Shown here: positions 55,523-64,000 of the stretch, piece by piece
Layout: every line of letters starts with the position of its first letter
Numbering within the stretch: position 1 is the stretch's first letter
From: Demequina globuliformis
Lineage (GTDB): Bacteria; Actinomycetota; Actinomycetes; Actinomycetales; Demequinaceae
Length of the DNA: 64,000 bases
NCBI RefSeq assembly: GCF_000975155.1
Contig: NZ_BBRG01000001.1
Coordinates: 1,657,647 to 1,721,646, forward strand
Direction of reading: 5' to 3'
The notes under the pieces: generated by a model
Seen by the model: the letters and a program-made list of their open reading frames with translations, nothing else
The model's database searches: none
What the model was told of the DNA's origin: nothing
Translations under genes and position numbers: made by a program

Positions 55523-56842
55523 TTAGAACTCGAGTTGGCAGTCGGCCAGGATGTCCGCTTGCGTCTCCCGGACGGGCGAGGGGGTCACACTGGGCTCCGG
55601 GTCGGCCGCGGTCTCCGAGGCTGCTGCCGACGATGTCGGGGTCGACGCGGGTGCCGAGGCGCTCGTGGTGGGCGTCAGCGTGGGAGAGGCGTCCGGAGTG
55701 GGCTTGGCCGCGGCTTCCGTGGCGGCGGCCTCAGCCTCGTCCTCCGCGGTCACGATCGTGAGTGGCTCGTCGGCGACGATCTCCTCCCACATCTGCGTCG
55801 CAGCAGGCTCGCTCCACAACACGTCTCCCGAGCCATCGCCCGCGTACTGCCAGGGCACGGTGACGAAGTTGAGGTTCGCGGTGTCGAAGCTGCGCAACGA
55901 GTTGGCGAGGCCGACCAGGTTGTCGATTTGTCCCAACTGAGCGTCCATCGATACTGACTCTGCCCCGGCACGCAACAACTGCGTCAGTTGCGGCAGGTCG
56001 GTGAGGACGTTACTACCGAGAGTCTTGCGCGCGAGGTTGGTCAGCAACTCTTGCTGTCGGTCGATCCGGGAAAGGTCAGTGCCGTCGCCGCCCAGCCCGG
56101 AACCCGTGCGGGCGCGAGCAAAGGCGAGCGCTGTCTCTCCGTCCAGCACGTGGGCGCCGGCCTCGAGGTCGAGCTTGGCCTTGGGGGAGTACATGTCCTC
56201 GGGGATACACATGGGGACGCCATCCATGGCATCCACCATGTCTTCGAACCCAGAGAAGTCGACCATCACGAAGTGGCCGTTGAAGTCGACGCCGGTGAGA
56301 TCGTTGATGGTCCGCATGACGCACGCCGCGCCTTCGCCGCGGTCGCCGTTGATGCCGCCATTGGCGAGAGCAACGTTGAATTTGGCGGTCCAGCCCTTGA
56401 CGACGGAACCGTCGTACAGCTGGCAGTCAGAGATTTGCACACGGGAGTCGCGCGGGATCGACACCACGTCAATGCGATCGCGATCCGCGGAGATGTGCAT
56501 GACCATCGTCGTGTCGCCACGCATGCCGTCGGCGACGTCGCCGCCGATCTCGGCGTTCTCATCATTGCGTTCGTCCGTGCCGATCAGCACGATGTTCACT
56601 GGCTCACCCGCAGCGAAGTCCGTCGGGACGTAGGCCTCTTCAACTTCGCCGCCGGTGCCGCTGGCGATATCAGCGACGTCATAGCGGTCGATGGCGTTCT
56701 GGGTATTAGCGATGAAGGCTGTACCGAACACGACGCCGAATCCCGTGACGGCTGCGACGGAGGATGCGAGACCCACGAGAAAGCCGCGTCGCGGCTTGCG
56801 CGCTCCGTGGCGTGCGCGCGACCGTGCGGTGCGAGTGCTCAA
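55523..56842 (-). CDS. LytR-CpsA-Psr family protein
   Basis: Membrane-bound phosphotransferase that attaches glycopolymers to peptidoglycan. 439 residues. Basic cytoplasmic N terminus, one membrane helix (FLVGLASSVAAVTGFGVVFG), and the LCP domain with the Asp/Arg motifs GTDERN, RGDTTMVMHI, VVSIPRDSRVQI and DLSRIDRQQELL. The Ala/Thr/Pro-rich C-terminal tail (TPTTSASAPASTPTSSAAAS) is a wall-spanning linker. The TTG at 56842 is chosen because AGGAGG lies 6 nt upstream. Paired with a second LCP gene. Confidence 0.92.
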   Translation of the reverse strand: MSTRTARSRARHGARKPRRGFLVGLASSVAAVTGFGVVFGTAFIANTQNAIDRYDVADIASGTGGEVEEAYVPTDFAAGEPVNIVLIGTDERNDENAEIGGDVADGMRGDTTMVMHISADRDRIDVVSIPRDSRVQISDCQLYDGSVVKGWTAKFNVALANGGINGDRGEGAACVMRTINDLTGVDFNGHFVMVDFSGFEDMVDAMDGVPMCIPEDMYSPKAKLDLEAGAHVLDGETALAFARARTGSGLGGDGTDLSRIDRQQELLTNLARKTLGSNVLTDLPQLTQLLRAGAESVSMDAQLGQIDNLVGLANSLRSFDTANLNFVTVPWQYAGDGSGDVLWSEPAATQMWEEIVADEPLTIVTAEDEAEAAATEAAAKPTPDASPTLTPTTSASAPASTPTSSAAASETAADPEPSVTPSPVRETQADILADCQLEF

Positions 56843-56941
56843 GCGGGTCCTCCTGTGGGGCGCGCTCTCGCGCGACATGGTCTGGGTCAACAACGCTTTA
56901 GTGGTGGCGACCGTTCCCAGTGTGTGGGCCGAACATTAATT

Positions 56942-58051
56942 CTACGTGTCGTCGGCGTTCGCGTCAGGTGTGGCGTCCCATTCAGAGGTCGCGTCACCCT
57001 TGGCGTCCACCGTCACCGGTTCATCGGCACGCAACTGATCAAACATAAGCGGGGCTTCTTCAGTCGCCACGACGTCGAGCCGGTCCTCGGTATACGCCCA
57101 CGGCACCGTGGAGAAGTTGACGTCGTCTTCCGACATTGTTCGCAGGCTGTAGGCGAGGGACACAATGACATCGGTCTGGCCAAGCTCGGGATCGGTGGTG
57201 AGGGAACCGGAGGCGGCCTTGAGGAACTGCGTCAGCGCGGTGGCGTCGGTGAGCAGGTTCTTGTCAAAGATGGTGTGAACCATGGCCTCAAGCAGTTGCT
57301 GCTGACGCTGAATGCGCTGCAGGTCCGAACCCGAGACGTCCCCTACCTCCGCCGTGCGCAGGCGCGCGTACGCGAGCGCTTCCTCGCCGTTGAGGGTTTG
57401 CCAGCCTTCCTCAAGCGACAGTCTCGCCTTGGACGACTCGATGTCCTGGGGAATGTAGATCTCGATGCCGTCCAGCGCGTCCACCATGTCGATGAAGCCC
57501 GTGAAGTCGATGACGGCCCAGTGATCGATCGGGAGCTGAGCCTCCTGCTGAATGGTGTGAATGGTGCATGCCGCGGCTTCTGCGGGATTGCCGTCGCGGC
57601 CGCCATTGGAAAACGCCACATTGAAGTCGCCGTACCCCCCAGGAATGACCTCGCCGTCCAGCATGGTGCAGTCGGGGATCTCCACCTGCATGTCGCGGGG
57701 GACCGACACCATATCGATCCGCGAGCGATCGCCGGCCACGTGCGCAATGATCGTCGTGTCATTGCGCATGCCACCGGTCACACGTCCGCCAATGTCACCG
57801 TTCTCGCCGTCGCGCACGTCTGAGCCCATGAGCAGGATGTTCAACGCGCCCGTGTCCGCGACCTCGACGTCGAGGTCTGGCACAATCCCGTCCACGTCGT
57901 GGGTAGAGATGGCGCCCTCGATCTGGCTGCTGACAGTCACGGCGTACACGACGCCAAACCCTGCGAGAGCCGCGAAGGTGACGGCCAGCACCATGCCCAG
58001 GCGTCCGCGGGGAATGCGCGCGGCGTGCCGAGTGGGCACGTGTGCACTCAT
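56942..58051 (-). CDS. LytR-CpsA-Psr family protein
   Basis: Second LCP ligase, 369 residues: membrane helix GMVLAVTFAALAGFGVVYAV, then the LCP domain with LMGSDVRDGENG, MRNDTTIIAHVAGDRSRID, SVPRDMQVEIPD and SDLQRIQRQQQLLEAM. Short acidic C terminus. GAAGGAG precedes the ATG at 58051. Located 99 bp upstream of the first LCP gene on the same strand; likely tandem duplication followed by divergence. Confidence 0.92.
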   Translation of the reverse strand: MSAHVPTRHAARIPRGRLGMVLAVTFAALAGFGVVYAVTVSSQIEGAISTHDVDGIVPDLDVEVADTGALNILLMGSDVRDGENGDIGGRVTGGMRNDTTIIAHVAGDRSRIDMVSVPRDMQVEIPDCTMLDGEVIPGGYGDFNVAFSNGGRDGNPAEAAACTIHTIQQEAQLPIDHWAVIDFTGFIDMVDALDGIEIYIPQDIESSKARLSLEEGWQTLNGEEALAYARLRTAEVGDVSGSDLQRIQRQQQLLEAMVHTIFDKNLLTDATALTQFLKAASGSLTTDPELGQTDVIVSLAYSLRTMSEDDVNFSTVPWAYTEDRLDVVATEEAPLMFDQLRADEPVTVDAKGDATSEWDATPDANADDT

Positions 58052-58137
58052 CGAAGCTCCTTCGCAGCGGCCGACAGCGGGGGTTGAACGCAGTCTAGAC
58101 GTGTGCGGAGGGCGCGGTGGCGATGTCTGGTGAGGAG

Positions 58138-58147
58138 GCATCGGCCC
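58138..58147 (-). repeat. GGGCCGATGC motif copy, intergenic
   Basis: Minus-strand copy with the extended form AGGGCCGATGC, in the 171-nt gap between divergent LCP and glycosyltransferase genes. Confidence 0.6.
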
Positions 58148-58210
58148 TCAGTATGGGGAGCGGGCCAACGCTCGGTCGCGGCGGAGTCGTACGCCGCGGT
58201 GCCGCTCGGA

Positions 58211-58216
58211 TACAGT
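58211..58216 (+). promoter_or_regulatory. candidate -10, leaderless glycosyltransferase gene
   Basis: TACAGT, 6 nt before the GTG start at 58223, with no Shine-Dalgarno. Confidence 0.42.
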
Positions 58217-58222
58217 CGGCGG

Positions 58223-59218
58223 GTGATTGAGTTGAGCCCGTTATCCGCGCGTGTGCCCGTTTCTGTGGTGGTGCCTGTCCTCAACGAGGCAGCGCACCTT
58301 GCCAGCGCGGTAGAAGCGATTCTGCACAACGGCTACGACGGCGAGATGCAGGTCGTGCTAGCCGTCGGCCCGTCTGACGACGGTACCGAGCAGGTAGCTG
58401 CCCACCTGGCAGACGATCCACGTGTGGTGGTGGTGCCCAATCCTTCAGGGAAGACTCCTGACGGACTCAACGCAGCGATCGCGGCGGCGCGCCACGACCT
58501 GATCGTCCGCATGGACGGCCATGCGCAGATGCCGCGAGGGTACGTCGCTCTGGCGGTGGATGCGCTTCGCGAGACGGGCGCGGCCAATGTCGGTGGGCGC
58601 ATGGTCCCGACGGCGACCGAGCCATTCGCGCGCGCCGTGGCCGTCGCCATGTCCTCGGTGTGGGGACTTGGGGGCGCTGGCCACCGGCAAGGGGGCACCG
58701 CTGGGCGGGCGGAGTCGGTCTATCTGGGGGCGTTCCGGCGTGAGGCGCTCGAGGACGTCGGGATGTACGACTCTCATTACGTACGCGCGCAGGATTGGGA
58801 GCTCAACTACCGGCTGCGTGAGGCCGGCTACCTGGTGTGGTTTGTGCCGCAGATGCAAGTGCCCTACACGCCCCGCTCCACGTGGAAGGCCCTCGCGCGC
58901 CAGTTCTACCTGACTGGCCAATGGCGCAGGGAGGTGATCACCCGACACCCCGACACCCGTTCCGCAAGATATCTTGCCGCGCCCGTCGTCGCCGTCGCGG
59001 TCATCGTGGGCGCGCTCGTTGGCCTCCTTGGATTGGCCACAGGAAGCGCGTTCGCGACCGCCTTCCTGATTGCCCCATTCGGGTATCTGGCGGGGGTGTT
59101 GGTGGCCACCGCGACACTGTGGCCGCGAACGGGATGGCGTGCGGGATTGCGAATGCCGCTGGTGCTGGGGACCATGCATCTGGGGTGGGGTCTGGGATTC
59201 TTGCGGTCAGCACGCTAG
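58223..59218 (+). CDS. family 2 glycosyltransferase with C-terminal membrane segments
   Basis: A 331-residue GT-A enzyme (ExoA-like). Nucleotide-binding start VSVVVPVLNEAAHLASAVEA, DDGTEQ, the DxD-like RMDGHAQMPRGYV, and the acceptor motif QDWELNYRLREAGYLVWF. Two or three membrane helices end the protein (APVVAVAVIVGALVGLLGLA and a later pair). Donor and acceptor unknown; its neighbours (two LCP ligases) point to wall glycopolymer assembly. Confidence 0.9.
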   Translation: MIELSPLSARVPVSVVVPVLNEAAHLASAVEAILHNGYDGEMQVVLAVGPSDDGTEQVAAHLADDPRVVVVPNPSGKTPDGLNAAIAAARHDLIVRMDGHAQMPRGYVALAVDALRETGAANVGGRMVPTATEPFARAVAVAMSSVWGLGGAGHRQGGTAGRAESVYLGAFRREALEDVGMYDSHYVRAQDWELNYRLREAGYLVWFVPQMQVPYTPRSTWKALARQFYLTGQWRREVITRHPDTRSARYLAAPVVAVAVIVGALVGLLGLATGSAFATAFLIAPFGYLAGVLVATATLWPRTGWRAGLRMPLVLGTMHLGWGLGFLRSAR

Positions 59219-59225
59219 TCTCGAC

Positions 59226-59256
59226 TTGACGCAAGGTGATTACAACGGTGTAATTC
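59226..59256 (+). promoter_or_regulatory. candidate whiB promoter with inverted repeat
   Basis: TTGACG (59226-59231) and TAATTC (59251-59256) are spaced 19 bp. Between them lies the inverted repeat ATTACA-ACGG-TGTAAT (59239-59254), which overlaps the -10 and could be an operator. Another AT-rich hexamer, TATTCT, lies near 59270. Confidence 0.45.
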
Positions 59257-59298
59257 TTGCAGGCAGACCTATTCTGCCGAGGGATCGGAGGACGGCCT

Positions 59299-59619
59299 AT
59301 GTGGAATATCTACGAAGGCTCAGTGCCCTCTGACGCAGGCAGGCCGTCCCCGGCGCTCGCGTCGGTGGTCGACATCTTTGACGGTGTCGATGACGACGGC
59401 CCGCTGGCATGGCAGGAGCGCGCTCTATGCGCCCAGACGGACCCTGAAGCCTTTTTCCCCGAAAAGGGCGGCTCAACGCGCGAAGCCAAGAAGGTTTGCG
59501 CGTCGTGCGAAGTCCGTACTGAGTGCTTGGACTACGCGCTCGAGAACGACGAGCGATTCGGCATCTGGGGAGGACTGTCGGAGCGCGAGCGGCGCAAGCT
59601 CAAGCGCCGCGCTGTCTAG
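59299..59619 (+). CDS. whiB: WhiB family transcriptional regulator, WhiB2/WhmD-like
   Basis: A 106-residue Fe-S regulator found only in actinobacteria. The [4Fe-4S] cysteines are C44, C67, C70 and C76 (ALCAQ, VCASCEVRTEC). The turn motif is GIWGG (88-92), and the basic C terminus is KLKRRAV. The ATG at 59299 has GGAGGA upstream. WhiB2-type proteins act in septation and morphogenesis. Next to a large glycosyltransferase and a DUF5719 gene, as in related actinobacteria. Confidence 0.93.
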   Translation: MWNIYEGSVPSDAGRPSPALASVVDIFDGVDDDGPLAWQERALCAQTDPEAFFPEKGGSTREAKKVCASCEVRTECLDYALENDERFGIWGGLSERERRKLKRRAV

Positions 59620-59643
59620 CCAGCCGGACTGCGTGGGAAGGGC

Positions 59644-62600
59644 ATGAGTCCAGCGCGCCTTGCTGTGCGCGCGGTCGTGGTCAGCGATGGGCAGACCGCC
59701 CGTCTGCCCACGGTGCTCGATGCGGTCCTGGCTCAAGATCCCGCTCCTGACTCCGTTGAGTTGGTGATGGTGGGCGGAGCGGCCGCCCCCACCCCCTTGC
59801 CGTCGGCCTCCGTGACAGTTCACGAGGTCGACGCCCACGACTTCTCTACCGCCGTCAACGCTGCGGTCGCTGCCTACGACGCAGCCCCGGGCGAACTGTT
59901 GTGGCTCCTCCACGACGACTCCGCTCCCCAGCCCGGCGCGCTCGCACTGCAGGTGGCCACCGCCCGCAAGCGACACCGCGCCGGCATTGTTGGCGCTGCG
60001 CAGGTGCAGTGGGATGACACCACTCGCTTGGTGAGCATTGGCGCGACGAGCACGCGCTTTGGTGCCCGGCGGCTCAACCTGGTTGAGGAAGGCGACGTTG
60101 ACCAGGGGCAGTACGACTCCTTGGACGACGTCCTGGCCGTGTCCATCGCGGGCGCCTTGGTGCGTCGGGAGCTGTGGGACCACCTGGGTGGGCTCGACCC
60201 GGCCTACCGAGGCTGGTCCGACAGCATTGACCTGTGCAGGCGTGCGTGGCGTGCCGAATGGGACGTGGTCGTGGTGCCGCGTGCCCGCATCGCTCACGCC
60301 CAGGACCGGCTCCACGGGGTACGCGGCCCGCACTCGAACCGCCGTTCTACGTACGGTCCACGCCGGGCATCAGAGTGGTTCCATGCGCTCGTGTACGCGC
60401 CGTGGTGGATGGTGCTGCCGCTGATCTTGGGTTCCATGGTGTCCTCTGCCGGGCGTGTGCTGTTGCGCATTGCGCAAAACGACCCGCGGATGGCTTTCGC
60501 GGACGCCGCCGTTCCGGCGCGGCTTCTAGTCCGTCTGCCTCAGGTGGTGAGTTCGCGGCGACGTGTCGCGCGATCAGGGTTGAGGGGCAAGGCCGCTCGC
60601 GCCGTCGAGCGGCCGCTGCTGGCGAGCCCACGGCAAGTGCGACACGAGACCAGATCACGCGAGTGGGGTGCGTACGAGAGCTGGCGCGCGTCGACGGTGC
60701 CACCGGAACTGATTCGAGGCGAACTCGCCGTGGCGGCCAGGCGCAGGCGCGTGACGCTTGCCGCAGTTCTCGCTGTCACCATCGGGGCGTCGGTCCTGCG
60801 CCATCCTGACTGGGTGAGCGGCATCGTCAGCGGACGCATGCTGGCGTCCGGCCAGCTTGGTGTGACGGACACGGGCTGGCACGACTTGTGGGAGCGTGGC
60901 CTGGGCGGCTGGACTGAGCAGGCTCTTGGCGCGCCGAGCATTGATGGCGGACTGTCCTTGCTGTTGCTCCCGCTCGCCTTGGTGCCGGGCGGGCTCGCGG
61001 TGGGTTTCGCGCTGATCGTAGCCTTCGCACCCGTGTGGAGCGCCCTGGGAGTGTGGGCCGCGGCGGGGACTTTGACCCGCTCCCGCACCGTTCGAGCGCT
61101 CGCTGCCGTCACGTACGCGCTGGCGCCTGTCGCGGTCAGTGCGGGGGACGACGCGCGGTTTTCCGCTGTGGTGGTGCACCTTGCGCTGCCGTGGGTGGTG
61201 TTTGGTGTGGTGCGCGCGGGAGGATGGCACCTGGGTGAGCGGATCGGCGACGGCGAGGAGTTCCCTGGCCGCCCGTCCGCGTCGCCGAGCGCCGCCGCAG
61301 GGGCGGCGGCCATGCTCGCGATCGTGGTGATCGCCGCTCCAGTGCTGCTCATACCGGCATTGCTGGCGGTCGCGGTCGTGGGAGCGTGCGCTGGGCCAAT
61401 GCGCGTGCGCATGTGGGCCGTGGGCTTGCCGGCGCTGGTGGTCGGGCTGCCCGGCTTGCTGGCGGCGGTCATGCAGGGCACCTTTACCGCTGACGCGTGG
61501 AGTGTGCTCACTCGTGAGCCAGGCCCCTCGATCAGTTCGTCTTCCTCCGCGCTCGACACTCTTGTCTCTGGCGTGCCGTCGACCGCACCGGCATGGCTGA
61601 CCTGGACCAGCTCCGCCGTGATTCCACTCGCCCTTGGCTTTGTGGTCCTCGCAACGGTGGTGGGGCGCAGTTGGGTGCGCTCGACCGTCGGCATGGCGAT
61701 GGTCATCGGGGGTGTGGTGATTGCCGCTGCCTCGACGTCGACGTCGATGTCCCCAGACGACGGGCTTGGCACAGCGATGGCCAACGGCTGGGCTGGGCCA
61801 GGGCTATCGGTGGTGTTGGTGGGTGCAGTCGTGGCGATCGGCGCCGCCTCCCGGGGTGCGTGGGACCGGGGTGCGGGCCGTCCTCGGGCCGCCGGCCGTG
61901 CCGTTCAGCTCGTCGCGGCGTGTGCCGCGGGCCTCATCGTTGCGGGCCACACGGTGGCAGTGGCCTGGCCCGACTCCGAGCGCGAGGGCGCCCAATCCGT
62001 ATCAAAGGACGTCATCCCGCTCGTTGCCGCGCTGGAGATCGAGCAGCCGACGCGCCAGCGCGTCCTCGTCCTGTCGGATTCCGGTGATGCAATCTCCGCG
62101 GCACTGATGTCGACGGACGGGACGGAGGTGCTCTCCACTGCGGGTGAACTCGTGGGGCAGGGTCGCCCGGCCGCACGCACGACTGGGGTCCGGGCCGTAG
62201 GGTTCGACAGTCTGACGACCGTCATTGCGGGCGTCGTGGGTGGCAGCCCCGAGGCCCCGCAGGGCCTCGCCGACTGGGGCATTGGAGTAGTGGTGGCAGC
62301 GCCGGGCGCCGACCGGGCCGTTTCCGCACTGGCGCAGTCGGACGCATTGCAACTGCTGGGATCATCGGATCGCGGAACCACGTGGCGGGTAGCGCGACCC
62401 GGGTCCGACGTGCCGGTCTCGCGCGCCTGGGTCGAGGACTCCGAGGGGCCCGTCACCGCAGTCGAGATGGGCCGGTCGGGTGGCTCCGTCGACCTTGAGG
62501 AGCCGGTCACCGGAACTGTGGTGCTTGCCAACAGTGCGGACCAGGCGTGGACGGCGACCCTGAACGGGCGTGCGCTCGAGCCCGTCGAGGACGACCTGGG

Positions 62601-62760
62601 TCGCGCCGCATTTGCCGTGGACGGTTCCGGCACCCTGCGGCTCGCGTACGACGATGCCCCGCACCGGGTGTGGTGGTGGGTGTCGCTGATCGCCGTGGCG
62701 TGGGCCTGCATTGGATCGATTCCGCTGCCCACACGACTGTTTAGGGAGACGCGCGCATGA
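59644..62760 (+). CDS. large membrane glycosyltransferase (GT2 domain plus multispan region)
   Basis: A 1,038-residue protein. The N-terminal GT2 domain (about 1-250) includes LLWLLHDDSAPQPGAL and WSDSIDLCRRAWRA. A multispan membrane region (about 255-800) follows, with more than ten hydrophobic segments, then an extracytoplasmic domain (about 800-1005) and a final membrane helix (HRVWWWVSLIAVAWACIGSI). Likely exports and transfers a sugar to a wall glycan; substrate not known. Starts 24 nt after whiB and overlaps the DUF5719 gene (ATGA). Confidence 0.88.
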   Translation: MSPARLAVRAVVVSDGQTARLPTVLDAVLAQDPAPDSVELVMVGGAAAPTPLPSASVTVHEVDAHDFSTAVNAAVAAYDAAPGELLWLLHDDSAPQPGALALQVATARKRHRAGIVGAAQVQWDDTTRLVSIGATSTRFGARRLNLVEEGDVDQGQYDSLDDVLAVSIAGALVRRELWDHLGGLDPAYRGWSDSIDLCRRAWRAEWDVVVVPRARIAHAQDRLHGVRGPHSNRRSTYGPRRASEWFHALVYAPWWMVLPLILGSMVSSAGRVLLRIAQNDPRMAFADAAVPARLLVRLPQVVSSRRRVARSGLRGKAARAVERPLLASPRQVRHETRSREWGAYESWRASTVPPELIRGELAVAARRRRVTLAAVLAVTIGASVLRHPDWVSGIVSGRMLASGQLGVTDTGWHDLWERGLGGWTEQALGAPSIDGGLSLLLLPLALVPGGLAVGFALIVAFAPVWSALGVWAAAGTLTRSRTVRALAAVTYALAPVAVSAGDDARFSAVVVHLALPWVVFGVVRAGGWHLGERIGDGEEFPGRPSASPSAAAGAAAMLAIVVIAAPVLLIPALLAVAVVGACAGPMRVRMWAVGLPALVVGLPGLLAAVMQGTFTADAWSVLTREPGPSISSSSSALDTLVSGVPSTAPAWLTWTSSAVIPLALGFVVLATVVGRSWVRSTVGMAMVIGGVVIAAASTSTSMSPDDGLGTAMANGWAGPGLSVVLVGAVVAIGAASRGAWDRGAGRPRAAGRAVQLVAACAAGLIVAGHTVAVAWPDSEREGAQSVSKDVIPLVAALEIEQPTRQRVLVLSDSGDAISAALMSTDGTEVLSTAGELVGQGRPAARTTGVRAVGFDSLTTVIAGVVGGSPEAPQGLADWGIGVVVAAPGADRAVSALAQSDALQLLGSSDRGTTWRVARPGSDVPVSRAWVEDSEGPVTAVEMGRSGGSVDLEEPVTGTVVLANSADQAWTATLNGRALEPVEDDLGRAAFAVDGSGTLRLAYDDAPHRVWWWVSLIAVAWACIGSIPLPTRLFRETRA

Positions 62761-64000
62761 AGTGGACCGCTGCTATCCCCGTGGCATTGGCAGTCGGAGC
62801 CGTCGTGGCCGCCTCGACGGTCTCCGTTCCCGCCGCTCACGAGGGATCCGTACCCGTGATCACGACGGTCGCAGTCGAGCCGTCGAACCAGCCCGCCGTG
62901 TGCCCTGGGCCGCTTGAGGTGCCCGTAGGTGAGATCTCAAGTGGGGACGATGCCCTTGACTCGTCCTCGGAGGACCGAACGTTGTGGGTGTCGCCTGACC
63001 CGTCAGGCGAGGTAGGTGACGGAGACCTCGTCGACGCGACTGTCGCGACGTCGATGGAACGGGTGGGCGGCGGCGACATCGCGTCCCTCGCCGGGACGAC
63101 CTGCACGCCGCCGCGCCAGGACCAGTGGATCGTTGCAGGGTCGACTGCGGTGGGGTCGTCCGCCCGGCTGGTTCTGAGCAACCCCTCGGAAGCAACGGTG
63201 CGCGTCACGGTGTCGCTCTTTGGGCCCGTCAGCGTCGACGGCCGTGAGTCGTTCACCACTGCCGTGGGTGCTGGCGCGCAGGAGACGGTGTTGCTCGAGA
63301 GCGTTGAGCCCGAGCTCCCTGCGCTGGCGGTGCGGGTCCAGGCGGGTGGCGTCGGCATCGCGACCGCATTGCAGGACTCACGTTTGGACGGGTTCGTCGC
63401 GGCGGGAACGGACTGGGCTACCGCGTCGGCCTCTGGCACCGACCTCCTTGTCCCCATCGCTGGCCCGTCCTCAACGCAACAACCGGCGTCACTGCGGTTG
63501 GTCGCCCCTGAGGATGCCCAGGTATCCCTGAGCATGTGGGGAGAATCTGGCACTCGCGAGTGGCTCGACGGGCAGACCCTGGACCTGGAGGCCGGGCTCG
63601 TGACTGACGTGACCGTGCCAGCGGGGGAGTGGGGCGCCGTGCGAGTCGAGTCTGATACCCCCGTGAGTGCTGCTGCGCTCACGCGCTCGGGGTACGAGTT
63701 GGGGGAGGACGCGCTGCCGGCCGCGGACCTCGCGTGGACGCCCGCGCAGGCCGTGGGGAACGCGACGCCGCGCGCCGTCGTGGTGCCTGAGGGAGACGTG
63801 ACGGTGGTCGCTACGGCTCCGGAAGGCACCGCACTCACGCTGACTGACACGGCCGGCGATGTCCTCGTGGACGAGACCGTGCACGGTGAGTATGTGCACG
63901 CCTTTGCCCTGTCGGTACCGGCCGGCACGGTGCTCCGTAGTGACTCCCATGCCACCTGGGCCCTTCATGTGAGGGACGGCGGTTTCATCACCACGCTCAC
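62757..64000 (+). CDS. DUF5719 family secreted protein, 3'-truncated by window
   Basis: The frame opens at an ATG overlapping the glycosyltransferase stop and stays open to the end of the window (414 residues visible). It has a short hydrophobic N-terminal segment (AIPVALAVGAVVAASTVSV, signal or anchor). The body is beta-rich, with two cysteines (CPGPLEVP, CTPPRQDQW) and repeated VRVTVSL-like strands (LVLSNPSEATVRVTVSLFGP). It matches DUF5719, encoded beside this type of glycosyltransferase in actinobacteria. Function is unknown; a wall-glycan accessory role is inferred. Confidence 0.85.
   Translation, partial: MKWTAAIPVALAVGAVVAASTVSVPAAHEGSVPVITTVAVEPSNQPAVCPGPLEVPVGEISSGDDALDSSSEDRTLWVSPDPSGEVGDGDLVDATVATSMERVGGGDIASLAGTTCTPPRQDQWIVAGSTAVGSSARLVLSNPSEATVRVTVSLFGPVSVDGRESFTTAVGAGAQETVLLESVEPELPALAVRVQAGGVGIATALQDSRLDGFVAAGTDWATASASGTDLLVPIAGPSSTQQPASLRLVAPEDAQVSLSMWGESGTREWLDGQTLDLEAGLVTDVTVPAGEWGAVRVESDTPVSAAALTRSGYELGEDALPAADLAWTPAQAVGNATPRAVVVPEGDVTVVATAPEGTALTLTDTAGDVLVDETVHGEYVHAFALSVPAGTVLRSDSHATWALHVRDGGFITTL

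Noticed and set aside
62837-63955. 372-codon minus-strand open frame near the window end
   Set aside because: Ser/Thr-rich shadow of the DUF5719 gene, which overlaps the upstream glycosyltransferase in a natural ATGA junction.

Overview
The window is one continuous stretch of a high-GC actinobacterial chromosome. Gene content and order fit the Micrococcales, near Cellulomonadaceae or Demequinaceae (an inference; no 16S is present). The signs are WhiB, DUF501, DUF4307, DUF1206, a G5-domain cell-wall hydrolase, a coproporphyrin-type haem cluster (HemE, CgoX, ChdC, CpfC), LytR-CpsA-Psr proteins, many GTG/TTG starts and several apparently leaderless starts. Much of the first 41 kb is a condensed version of the Mycobacterium tuberculosis Rv1007-Rv1095 block: metG-tatD-rpf-ksgA-ispE, TetR, glmU-prs, rplY-pth, mfd-lipoprotein-mazG-eno-ftsB-DUF501-ppx, greA-DUF4307, hemolysin III-uppS and phoH2.

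Layout. 0-5.4 kb: metG (5' end outside the window), tatD, G5/transglycosylase protein, ksgA, ispE. 5.5-10.2 kb: mscL, a TetR regulator, tRNA-Gln, glmU-prs and a PAP2 phosphatase. 10.2-12.6 kb: DUF1206 protein, rplY, pth. 12.8-16.1 kb: a beta-phosphoglucomutase-like phosphatase with a GH65 disaccharide phosphorylase. 16.3-22.1 kb: a leftward six-gene group with a divergent S-adenosylhomocysteinase-like protein, an adenosine-type amidohydrolase, a DUF985 cupin and a polar amino-acid ABC importer. 22.2-30.8 kb: mfd through ppx, then an unusual tRNA with a UAA anticodon. 31-41 kb: BI-1/YccA membrane protein, CE7 esterase, msrA, AI-2E family permease, RlmC-like methyltransferase, greA, DUF4307, trhA, uppS, phoH2. 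41-46.5 kb: an iron-siderophore uptake operon with a DtxR/IdeR-like box at its head. 46.6-49.6 kb: a three-gene accessory cassette of lower GC and unknown function. 49.6-55.4 kb: hemA diverging from hemE-cgoX-chdC-cpfC. 55.5-64 kb: two LCP ligases, a GT2 glycosyltransferase, a WhiB2-like regulator, a large GT2 membrane protein, and a DUF5719 protein cut by the window end.

Two short sequence families cut across the annotation. One is a 10-mer, GGGCCGATGC, found at least 14 times, mostly between genes. In two places it forms the arms of long perfect terminator hairpins, and elsewhere it sits in variable tails of proteins. The other is a palindromic element with the core AAATGGCTCCATTT: three complete inverted pairs lie between convergent genes and one solo half-copy lies elsewhere. 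The most promising candidates for undescribed biology are these two families, the SAHH-like/deaminase/transporter group and the accessory cassette. No intergenic gap exceeds about 300 bases.
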